From positions 1 through 64,000 of the forward strand of contig JAFRDO010000083.1 in the NCBI GenBank assembly GCA_017403825.1: DNA of 64,000 bases, given 5' to 3'. The DNA is from Kiritimatiellia bacterium. Its GTDB lineage: Bacteria > Verrucomicrobiota > Kiritimatiellia > RFP12 > UBA1067. The notes below the pieces were generated by a model that searched no databases, was not told where the DNA came from, and saw nothing but the letters and a program-made list of their open reading frames with translations. Below, in pieces: positions 52,983 through 61,554 of the stretch (position 1 is the first letter of the stretch; each line of letters opens with the position of its first letter). The translations under genes and the position numbers were made by a program.

Positions 52983-53011
52983 TGACGTCGAATTTAACAA
53001 AAGGAGTCCGA

Positions 53012-55444
53012 ATGAAGCTGAGTGTAACTGTTTTTGTCCTGGCTGTTTCCTTCGCCGCCTCGGCGGATACTGTCGCATGGTGGCACTTCGACGAGTGCGA
53101 TCCCGGCACTCCGGCATCCACAGATACCATTGCCTGTGATCAGGCGCCGAGCAAGTATGCGACGCCTTACAGCATAGCAAGCAAAACCGGCACGGCGGGG
53201 TCCGGCGACTATCTGCCGACCTATGCCAAGCCGTTCCACGGTCTCGCCGTTTATGATCCGGTCACGGACACCACGCGCACCAACCGCGCCGCGATGAAGT
53301 TCACCACCGCGAAAGGCGGAAGCTCCAATCTTCCCGCCTACTACGGCGGCTGCCTCATTGTTACCAATACCGCATCGCTCCTTTCCAGTTGCAATGAGGC
53401 CTTCACCGTCGAAGCCTACATCTGCACCACGGGTGGCCTTGATGTCGCCCAAAATTTCGGCCCCATCGTCGCCAGCGTGGATGGAACGGGATTCACGAGC
53501 GAGAAGTGGGCGCTGTATCTGGACACGGAGTCCGCTGGTTTGGGCGGTCTTGCCTTCCGCATCAACACCGTTAACGGCGCTACGGTGCGCTATCAGGGCA
53601 GTGCGACATCCGCCAAGGTCAACGACGGCGCATGGCACCATGTCGCATACGTCTACAATGGCGAAAATGTTCTTCTCTACGTCGATCACACCCTCAACAA
53701 GACCTACACCCTCGACAAGACCGGCAACATTTCATACGGCAGCAACAACGCCATCTACATCGGCGGTTATGACAACTACTACAACAGCGGCTACGGTTAT
53801 CGCCGCTTCCCCGGACTCATCGACGAGGTGCGTGTCTCGAACGTTGCGCTCGAACCAGAGCAGTTCCTGCAGATGCAGCCTATAGACATGGATCAGGACG
53901 AGCTTGTCCGCGTCTCGTTCGATCCTGGTGAATTCGGCGTCCTGGCTAACGGCATGAATCTCTCTGACATGCGCGCACCTGGCGCCCAGAAGACCGAATA
54001 CAAAACAGTCAGTGGAGCGGGTGCCTCGACGCTCGACACCGCGAATAAGGCCGGTTCCGTCATGGCCGCCAAGACCGAGACGGACACTTGGCTTGAGGAT
54101 GCCGCCTCGTTTTATCAGGCGACTAATGGAGTCGGCAAGGCAAACTACGTCCAGATGCAATACATCTCGAATTTGCTCTACGGCAACGACGGGGCGGCGG
54201 CGAGCTACACCGTTGAGATGTTCTACAAGTCGCGCAGCACGGTGCGCGGCACGGCCGACAACCGCCAGGTCTTGATGAAGTTCAGCGGAACGCCGTATTT
54301 CAATGTGCTTTTCAATGCAACCGGCTCGAATCTGCTTTATGTGCCCAGAACGGGCAATGCGAACCAGTACCTCGGATCGCGGTTCTCGAACGCGGACGAC
54401 GGCAAGTGGCATCATGTGGCGGTCGTCGTCGATGGCACGGCGCAGGCCATGAACTTCTATTTTGACTATCAGCTTGACAAGACGCAAAGCGGCACATTGC
54501 CCGCCGTCGGCACCGGTTATTCCATCTTCTTCGGCGCAAAGGAGAACGGTGGAGGGCAGTGGTACGATGGGTGGATAGACGACATCCGCGTGACGCGGCG
54601 CGTGCTCGCGCCCAAAGAGTTCCTCACCACGCACCCCGTCGGCACGGGCGACAATTCGCTGCTGGCCCTCTTTGAGCAGAACTACGATTTCACCTGCGCG
54701 TCGAACGCGGCGTTCAACGTAACCGCTACTGGCGAAGCTCGCACGGGCGGCAACGCGCCTACGTTCGTCAAGGAGTCGCGTGGGGATCTCATTCTCGACG
54801 GCACGAACGGCAGCGAGCGGGCGACGAATGAATATTCGGTCCGTCTGAACACAAGCCGCGTCGTGGTTCCGCCGATCAATCTTTTCGAGCTGGATTCCTA
54901 CACGATCGAGTTCTGGGCGAAGTTTGACGGCATCGTTGATGAAAACGGCGCCGTTGCTGCCGATTCGACGGCGCTCGCCCAGCACGCTCCGATTCTGCGC
55001 CTCACGCAGACTGAAAGCACGGATTACGACTGGTTCTTCTACCGGCAGAAAAATTCCGCGAAAATCTTCCAGATGGCCAGCAGCGGCAAATACGGCGGAT
55101 GGGAGATTCCGTCCGGCCTCGTGGTCGATGGCAAGTGGCATCACTGCGCCCTCACGTTCGAGCCGGTTCCGGGCGTCGCGACAAACTCCTACGTGCAGTT
55201 TTTCTATGACTATTCGCCGGTGCCGGGGACGTTATACGAAAACGGAACTACGGAGAAGGAGAAGAATACGTTCCCGCGCTTCAGGAAGCGCGTTGCCGGC
55301 CATCGGCTGATGATAGGCGAAGGCACCTACGAACAGCCGAACATCCAGATGGAGTTCGACGCCATACGTATCTCCAAGGGTGTCCTCACGCCCGACAAGT
55401 TCCTTGGCCGTGCGCGCAAAGGCTTCACGCTCATCGTCCGCTGA
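53012..55444 (+). CDS. Exported triple LamG-domain protein
   Basis: 810 aa from the ATG at 53012 (AAAGGAGT upstream). The signal peptide ends near FAASA. Three concanavalin A-like LamG domains each show the W-H-H-V/C-A strand (AWHHVAYVYNGENV, KWHHVAVVVDG, KWHHCALTF) and end with a DEVRVS/DDIRVTRR/DAIRISKG motif followed by L.P..FL. These domains usually bind or act on glycans. The protein ends RKGFTLIVR, the tail shared with three other exported proteins. It is paralogous to the next gene. Confidence 0.82.
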   Translation: MKLSVTVFVLAVSFAASADTVAWWHFDECDPGTPASTDTIACDQAPSKYATPYSIASKTGTAGSGDYLPTYAKPFHGLAVYDPVTDTTRTNRAAMKFTTAKGGSSNLPAYYGGCLIVTNTASLLSSCNEAFTVEAYICTTGGLDVAQNFGPIVASVDGTGFTSEKWALYLDTESAGLGGLAFRINTVNGATVRYQGSATSAKVNDGAWHHVAYVYNGENVLLYVDHTLNKTYTLDKTGNISYGSNNAIYIGGYDNYYNSGYGYRRFPGLIDEVRVSNVALEPEQFLQMQPIDMDQDELVRVSFDPGEFGVLANGMNLSDMRAPGAQKTEYKTVSGAGASTLDTANKAGSVMAAKTETDTWLEDAASFYQATNGVGKANYVQMQYISNLLYGNDGAAASYTVEMFYKSRSTVRGTADNRQVLMKFSGTPYFNVLFNATGSNLLYVPRTGNANQYLGSRFSNADDGKWHHVAVVVDGTAQAMNFYFDYQLDKTQSGTLPAVGTGYSIFFGAKENGGGQWYDGWIDDIRVTRRVLAPKEFLTTHPVGTGDNSLLALFEQNYDFTCASNAAFNVTATGEARTGGNAPTFVKESRGDLILDGTNGSERATNEYSVRLNTSRVVVPPINLFELDSYTIEFWAKFDGIVDENGAVAADSTALAQHAPILRLTQTESTDYDWFFYRQKNSAKIFQMASSGKYGGWEIPSGLVVDGKWHHCALTFEPVPGVATNSYVQFFYDYSPVPGTLYENGTTEKEKNTFPRFRKRVAGHRLMIGEGTYEQPNIQMEFDAIRISKGVLTPDKFLGRARKGFTLIVR

Positions 55445-55524
55445 TTGGGCGGGATGAAGTGTTTATTCCCTTTGACTGAAAACCAATCACCCGAAGTCGA
55501 AACCGCAAATAGGAGAACAAACCT

Positions 55525-58053
55525 GTGAAGAAGCAATTGATAACCGGTGTGACTGCGATTGTCTGCACTGCGATGGCATCCGCCGATGTTGTCGGCTGGT
55601 GGCGTTTCAACGGCGAGGGCGCGAACGTGCCCAACGTGGCCGCGACGGCGGACGGCCTGCCCGACGGCACGGTCCGCGCGACGGACGGCACGATCAGGTC
55701 CATCACGAACTACGGCAATCCCAACTACGGCAGTGACCCGACGAATATGCCAATTGCCACCAACCTCTTCCAGCAGATCGCGCCGCGCATCATCGATCAG
55801 AATACCGGCGCCGTTTATGAGGGCGGCAAGACGCTTCATTTTGGAAATGACGGACTCAACGGCGGCGTTATAGTGCCGTACAACGATGCGTTCAACCTCA
55901 CGAACTTTACCGTTGAGGTGATCGTCAGGTTCCCTGTGGAGGCCGCCGCTCGCGCCAGCACTGGCGACAAGATGTTCCCGCTCGTCCAGTTTGGGCGCGA
56001 TTCGAGCGATGGTTGGTTGTTCGCCGTCTATGACGGTTTTCCATGGGCGCGATTTAACTACTTCAAGTCGGATGGAAGCAAAAAATTGAACGACGCTCCT
56101 ACCACTGTGAAGGCGAATGGGTACATGAAGGACATGCCGTCTCTATTTGACGGGCGGTGGCATCGGCTGACAATGACAACGAAACAGAACGATGCTGGAA
56201 AAGTGACGGCCGAGTTTATGGTCGATGGCGTGAAATGCGGCGGTTTCACCACCGAATCTGCTTTCGACCGCTGGATACTGAGCGGCAACTATCCGCTCGC
56301 AATCGGCTGCGAGCCGTTCCGGCAGGCCTCCCGCACATTCTGGGGCGACATCGCCGAGGTGCGCATTTCGAATACGAAACTGGGCGACAACACGCTCCTT
56401 GTGCCGCTTGTGAATGGTCTGGTCGATGATGACACGGCCGTTATGTTATCGTTTGACAGTGCGGCGAAGGGGCTTGGTTTCGACCGGCAGTATATGGTGC
56501 CGTGCTTCAAGACTCCCTCGCAAGCAGTACAGACATCGACGAACTACGTGTGGCATGCGCGCCAGTGGAACATTCACAACGCAGCCTACAACAACCCGTA
56601 CATCCCGCGCTGGTTTCCGTTCGCCGGGCTGTCCACCGACTGGGGAATCCCCGACTACTTCAGCGAAGCACTGCGCCCGACGTTGACGAATGATACGTGG
56701 GGCGCGACCTACGGCGCTGATGCCACGCTCGCCGCGAACGCGGGTGCGCTGAACATCCCCACATGCCAGCCGTCCGGACGTGCCGCGCCCGGCACGGACG
56801 TGATCAACATACCCGACCTCAACAAAACCCTCCCGAATGGAGACTTCACCATCGAGTTCGTCCTCAAGACAGAAGCCGCCAGCACGTCAGAGGCCGACAC
56901 ATTCTTCTACTGCCCCTTCCTCAAGTGGTGCATTTATAACGGCAAGGTGCTGGCGCGCGGCTACGCGACTAGCTATGGTTCTGGCGCCGACATCACGTCT
57001 GGCAACAGCATCGCGGACGGCAAGTGGCATCATGTGGCGTACACCTACGACAAGGCTGCAGCCAAGGTCCGCCATTACCTGGACTACAAGCTAATTGGAA
57101 GCCAGAACGAGCAACTCTATGTGTCCCAGGACGCGACCGAGAAAGACAGACGCTGCTTTATCGGTGCTCAATATCGCGATTTCACGAGTGGAGCGGACGG
57201 CTCACAGGCATTCCGCGGCAAGATCGACGCCGTGCGCATCACGCGCCGCATACTCACAACGGGCGAGTTCCTTTCCACGCGCTCAGCAGAACCGCTGATG
57301 ACAATGACGTTTGACGACGCGGAGGCTCCCTACGCCGCTGGACAGGAAGGTGGCATAGCGTCTGACGCGGGCGTGGCGGGCGCACTTGACGGCGGCGAAA
57401 TTCCGATGATTGTGGACGGCCGCAGGGGCTATTATGTGCTAGATGGGGAAAACGGCACGAACAAGGTCGAATGCGGCAAGGCGGTCCAGTTCGCTGGCAG
57501 CACCCTTTACTGGAAGAACGCGACGCTCTTGGAACGCAAGTCGCTCACAGTCGAGTTTTTTGCCAGATTCACCAGTTTTACCAATTCGGCAAGCCTGATG
57601 CGTTGCGTCAGGACCGATGCCGTGAACGGTACTCCTGTCTGGGTGTTTTGGAAAACCATCAACGAGGGACATCTACAGTTCTCCTCCTACCCGGTCAAGA
57701 GCGATGGGACGTATAACACCCAGTATAACAAAACCATTGAGACGGAGTTTATGCCAGTCGGCGGAACGGACACGGCTTGGCATCATTGGGCACTGACGGT
57801 CGATTCGACGGACGGCGAGCACATCTATGCCAAGGTCTACAGGGACTACGAGCAGTTGGGCAGCACGGCAACCATTGACGGCACGCTGGATGTGCCCCCC
57901 TTGAATGGCAACCGTGTTGGGCTTTCCCTCGGTGCCAATGGGAAAGTCTACGGTACGTTTGACCAAATCCGCGTGAGCGCGGGCATCCTGCCCGTGGACA
58001 AGTTCATGCGCCACGTCAAGGCCGACACCGGCATGTTGCTGATTCTCAAATAG
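55525..58053 (+). CDS. Exported triple LamG-domain protein (paralogue)
   Basis: 842 aa, GTG start with AGGAGA upstream. The signal peptide ends near MASA. Three LamG-like domains are recognised by RWHRLTMTTK, KWHHVAYTYDKA and AWHHWALTVDS and by AEVRISN, DAVRITRR and DQIRVSAG ends. It starts DVVGWWRFNGEG, parallel to TVAWWHFDE in the preceding gene, so the two arose by duplication. It ends TGMLLILK, a variant of the shared C-terminal tail. It is probably a surface glycan-binding protein. Confidence 0.82.
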   Translation: MKKQLITGVTAIVCTAMASADVVGWWRFNGEGANVPNVAATADGLPDGTVRATDGTIRSITNYGNPNYGSDPTNMPIATNLFQQIAPRIIDQNTGAVYEGGKTLHFGNDGLNGGVIVPYNDAFNLTNFTVEVIVRFPVEAAARASTGDKMFPLVQFGRDSSDGWLFAVYDGFPWARFNYFKSDGSKKLNDAPTTVKANGYMKDMPSLFDGRWHRLTMTTKQNDAGKVTAEFMVDGVKCGGFTTESAFDRWILSGNYPLAIGCEPFRQASRTFWGDIAEVRISNTKLGDNTLLVPLVNGLVDDDTAVMLSFDSAAKGLGFDRQYMVPCFKTPSQAVQTSTNYVWHARQWNIHNAAYNNPYIPRWFPFAGLSTDWGIPDYFSEALRPTLTNDTWGATYGADATLAANAGALNIPTCQPSGRAAPGTDVINIPDLNKTLPNGDFTIEFVLKTEAASTSEADTFFYCPFLKWCIYNGKVLARGYATSYGSGADITSGNSIADGKWHHVAYTYDKAAAKVRHYLDYKLIGSQNEQLYVSQDATEKDRRCFIGAQYRDFTSGADGSQAFRGKIDAVRITRRILTTGEFLSTRSAEPLMTMTFDDAEAPYAAGQEGGIASDAGVAGALDGGEIPMIVDGRRGYYVLDGENGTNKVECGKAVQFAGSTLYWKNATLLERKSLTVEFFARFTSFTNSASLMRCVRTDAVNGTPVWVFWKTINEGHLQFSSYPVKSDGTYNTQYNKTIETEFMPVGGTDTAWHHWALTVDSTDGEHIYAKVYRDYEQLGSTATIDGTLDVPPLNGNRVGLSLGANGKVYGTFDQIRVSAGILPVDKFMRHVKADTGMLLILK

Positions 58054-58100
58054 CCCTACGCGATTGCTTTTGTTGGCTTACGGAGTGGGCTTTTTAGATC

Positions 58101-59885
58101 ATGCAAGCAATGAGAATAAGATATGCAATGATGGGGGGGGGTGTTTTGGCGGCGGCGCTTCTTGCCGAGGCGACGCCGTTCCGCACGATTCAGCGCATCT
58201 GGGCCATGGATCCGGAGAAGATCGAGGCGGCGCAAGCGGCGTATCCTGGCGCGTTTTCGGACGGCATCATCATAGCCTCGTTCGCAGGGCTGAAGATAGG
58301 CCCGAAGGAAGTGCGCGACTTTGAGAAACAGAAGGCGTTCATCAAGCGCATGAAGGCGCGGGGCACGGAGGTGCAGATATGCATCAGCTCCTCCATCGGG
58401 CACAAAGACGAATGGACAGCCGACAACAACCTGCCGAAGATGGTTGGCTCCGACGGCAAGGCGGCGAAGACGATAGCGTGTCCGAGATCGGCTCAGTTCG
58501 CGGACTATATTCGCGGACTTTTCAGTCGATATGCCGAACTCGGTCCGACGGTCATTTGGATAGACGACGATTTCAGGATGGCGCACCATCCGCCTGTTGA
58601 CTTCGCTTGCTTCTGCGACGACTGCATTGCACGTTTCGCGGCGGAGACAGGAATCAAGATGTCGCGCAAGGAGTTGAAGGCGGCGATTCTCAACGATACG
58701 ATCGTGGGCGGCGTTCGTGTCCGCGCCGCATGGCGGAAGTATTCGCAACGCGCCCTCAATGACCTTTCAGGCATAATCGCAGACGCCGTCCATGCCGTGG
58801 ACGACAAGATCATCATCGGGTTCATGTGCTGCAATCCTGAAGGCCAGGCGTATGCCGCGTTCGACTTCAAGACGCTGATTGCCCGTGCAAAGAACCGCGA
58901 CGGCGTGGTGTGGTTCCGCCATGGAAGCGGCACGTACACCGACTTCACGCCATATACGGACGTAAACATCGTCTCAAAGAACATCGCCATCGGGCGCTAC
59001 TGTGCCGCGACCGAAGGCCCCGGCGTCGTAAATCTCACGGAAGAAGTGACGTATCCATTCAACCGCCGATCCAAGTCGCTCAGGATCACGTTTCTCGAAG
59101 CGGCGCTCAACATCGGCTTCGCAGGAGCGGACGGCGTAACCTACGACGCGATAAAGCCGAATCTCGACGAGCAGCTTCGCGATGACGCCATCGTTGCCGA
59201 CATCCACCGTCGGCGTGGCGAACTCGAACGGATGCGCGCGCTTATCGAGGGCAAGCGGCAGCTTGGCGTATATCCTTTCTATAGCCCCGACATATGGCTT
59301 GCGAACGGCAAGGAAAAGTCGCTATGGAACATGCAGACCCTCGGCACGGAAGACTGGCGGCCGCTCGCTTACATCGGCATTCCGTTCACGTTCCGAGAGA
59401 AGGACGCTTCGCTGCTGCTGCTTTCGGGCGCGTCGGCGCGGGCGATGCCGAAGGAACGGCTTGCCGCGTGGCGCAAGCGCGGCGTCATCTCCGACGGCGC
59501 GGCAGCCGCGGAAGTCGGCAGGGAAGGCAAGACGTTCGTGTTCGGGAAGGGTGCATGGGGGAAGCATGTCTGGGGCCGCAAGGAGAGTCTTAGAATCAAG
59601 GACGAACTCGACAAGCTCGCAGGCGGCCGCATGCCGTCCCGCGTCGACACATGCGTGCGCCTCGCGCAGAGCGTGTGGGAATCGCCTGACGGCAAGGAGC
59701 GTGTCGTATTCCTCTTTAATCTCGATTTCGACGACGCGGCGGATGTGCGTCTGACGGAGAATGGCGCATTCGCCGCGGAGCGGCTGTGCGCGAATGGTTC
59801 GTGGACGCCGCTCGGGAAGGGTGACACGTTCCGCCTTGCGCCGATTCCCGCGTGGTCGGCGACGGCTGTCCGTCTGAGGAGATAG
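58101..59885 (+). CDS. Exported putative TIM-barrel glycoside hydrolase with poly-G tract
   Basis: 594 aa if started at 58101; ATGs at 58110, 58128 and 58131 are alternatives. A run of nine G (58133-58141) encodes the Gly stretch of the signal peptide (MMGGGVLAAALLAEA). The body has VIWIDDDFRMAHHP, FACFCDDCIARF and NIGFAGADGVTYDAIKP, which recall the beta/alpha barrels of GH42-like or related hypothetical hydrolases. The family is not certain. Slippage in the G tract would destroy the signal frame, so expression may switch. It is followed by a DUF5107 gene. Confidence 0.65.
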   Translation: MQAMRIRYAMMGGGVLAAALLAEATPFRTIQRIWAMDPEKIEAAQAAYPGAFSDGIIIASFAGLKIGPKEVRDFEKQKAFIKRMKARGTEVQICISSSIGHKDEWTADNNLPKMVGSDGKAAKTIACPRSAQFADYIRGLFSRYAELGPTVIWIDDDFRMAHHPPVDFACFCDDCIARFAAETGIKMSRKELKAAILNDTIVGGVRVRAAWRKYSQRALNDLSGIIADAVHAVDDKIIIGFMCCNPEGQAYAAFDFKTLIARAKNRDGVVWFRHGSGTYTDFTPYTDVNIVSKNIAIGRYCAATEGPGVVNLTEEVTYPFNRRSKSLRITFLEAALNIGFAGADGVTYDAIKPNLDEQLRDDAIVADIHRRRGELERMRALIEGKRQLGVYPFYSPDIWLANGKEKSLWNMQTLGTEDWRPLAYIGIPFTFREKDASLLLLSGASARAMPKERLAAWRKRGVISDGAAAAEVGREGKTFVFGKGAWGKHVWGRKESLRIKDELDKLAGGRMPSRVDTCVRLAQSVWESPDGKERVVFLFNLDFDDAADVRLTENGAFAAERLCANGSWTPLGKGDTFRLAPIPAWSATAVRLRR

Positions 59886-59922
59886 TGAATTTGTCTTTTG
59901 TTTCATGAAGGGAGTGATCGGC

Positions 59923-61449
59923 ATGAATATGAAATCATTGATGTTGCTGTCGGCGGCGGGGTGCGCGGCACTCGCGTTCGCAGGTGAAGTCACGATTGCG
60001 GAGAAGACGGTCACGCTGCCGACGTACGCGCCGGGCGGATACGACAAGACGCCGCTCTTCTACACTGGACGCGTGTATCAGGGGGCGCAGGGGCGCGTGT
60101 ATCCGTATCCGATGCAGGACGTCCTGCACGACGGCAAGATTGACGAGACGTACAAGTACCTGACGCTTGAGAACGACTGGCTTCAGATGGGACTCCTGCC
60201 GGAGCATGGCGGACATCTCCTCAACTTCACTGACAAGGCGACAGGCTTCGAGGCGTTCTACCGCCAGCACGTGATCAAGCCTGCGCTCATCGGCATGCTC
60301 GGTGCGTGGATCTCGGGCGGCGTCGAGTGGAACTTCCCGCACCATCACCGCGCGACAACGGCGATGCCCATCGACTGGAGATTTGTCGAGAACAAGGACG
60401 GATCCAAGACGATATGGATCGGCGAGACGGAACTTCGCCGCCGGCTTAAGTGGACGGTCGGCCTTTCGCTCCTTCCCGACCGCGCCGTCCTGAAGGCCGA
60501 GAACGTGTTCATGAACCGCCAGCCGTGGATTGAGTCGATGATATACTGGGCGAACGTATCCGTCCACTGCGGCGATGACTACCAGATACTTTTTCCGCCC
60601 TCGATGCATGTTGGCTTCGACCACCACAAGAACTACTGGACGAGCTTCCCAATCGGCCCGCGCAAGGAGGAGCTTGAGCTTCTTCCTTCCCAGCGCTCGA
60701 AGTACGCCAACGACATCAGCGGCAGCATGGACCTTTCCTGGTGGCGCAACTTCACGATCGAGTCGCGCTCGATTTTCGGAATGGATCCCGACAATGCGTT
60801 CATGGCCGGTTACGACCACAAGAAGCAGTGCGGAACGGTGCACGTCTCCAACCGCCACATAACGGTCGGAAAGAAGTTCTTCCTCTGGGGCAACTTCCCG
60901 GAGGCGCACGTGTGGGACACGGTGCTCACCGATTCCGACGGCCCGTATCTGGAGCTGATGGTCGGCTGCTGGTCGGACAACCAGCCTGACTATTCCTGGA
61001 TAGCGCCATACGAGACGCGCAAGGTGGAGCAGTTCTGGTTCCCTGTGAAGGGCATCGGCGGCGTCAAGAACGTGACTATCGACGGCGCCGTGAACGTGGA
61101 TCGCAGAGGTCCGGAAGAGATGCTCGTTGGTTTCCATTCGACGCGAGTGCTGAAGGACTGCACGGTGAGGGTTTCTAGAAGTTCTGGGGATTCTAGAAAT
61201 CCTAGGGAAGTCATCTTCTCAGAAGGAGGCGTCGCCATCGACCCGAACACGCCTTGGTGCAAGACTGTGAAAGTCGCGGCCGACGCCAAGGATCAGGAAT
61301 TCACTGCCGAGATTGCCGACGCCAGCGGCAAGGTGTTCCTTTCCTACACGCCTGTTCCGGAGGTCAAGCCGGAAGACGTGAAGCTTCCGCCCAAGGTGGC
61401 GAACCCCAAGCCGCCAACGGAGTATGAGAGCGCGGAACTCGCATACTAG
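59923..61449 (+). CDS. Exported DUF5107 protein, interrupted before its TPR half
   Basis: 508 aa from the ATG at 59923 (GGGAG well placed; 59905 is a poorer start). A signal peptide is followed by DUF5107, a galactose-mutarotase-like sandwich (ENDWLQMGLLPEHGG, GGVEWNFPHHH, GYDHKKQCGTVHVSN, LELMVGCWSDNQPDYSW). The TAG at 61447-61449 is followed in the same frame by the linker and TPR half typical of full-length members (IGLRLDQFHNGLIDPEPYY). It therefore looks like the first part of one 1,203-codon protein cut by an amber mutation. Its role in sugar binding or epimerisation is likely but unproven. Confidence 0.8.
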   Translation: MNMKSLMLLSAAGCAALAFAGEVTIAEKTVTLPTYAPGGYDKTPLFYTGRVYQGAQGRVYPYPMQDVLHDGKIDETYKYLTLENDWLQMGLLPEHGGHLLNFTDKATGFEAFYRQHVIKPALIGMLGAWISGGVEWNFPHHHRATTAMPIDWRFVENKDGSKTIWIGETELRRRLKWTVGLSLLPDRAVLKAENVFMNRQPWIESMIYWANVSVHCGDDYQILFPPSMHVGFDHHKNYWTSFPIGPRKEELELLPSQRSKYANDISGSMDLSWWRNFTIESRSIFGMDPDNAFMAGYDHKKQCGTVHVSNRHITVGKKFFLWGNFPEAHVWDTVLTDSDGPYLELMVGCWSDNQPDYSWIAPYETRKVEQFWFPVKGIGGVKNVTIDGAVNVDRRGPEEMLVGFHSTRVLKDCTVRVSRSSGDSRNPREVIFSEGGVAIDPNTPWCKTVKVAADAKDQEFTAEIADASGKVFLSYTPVPEVKPEDVKLPPKVANPKPPTEYESAELAY

Positions 61450-61554
61450 ATCGGTCTCAGGCTCGACCAGTTCCACAACGGGCTCATCGACCCGGAGCCT
61501 TACTACCTGCGAGCGCTTGAAATCGACCCAGACTACTCCAAGGCGAATCTCGCA

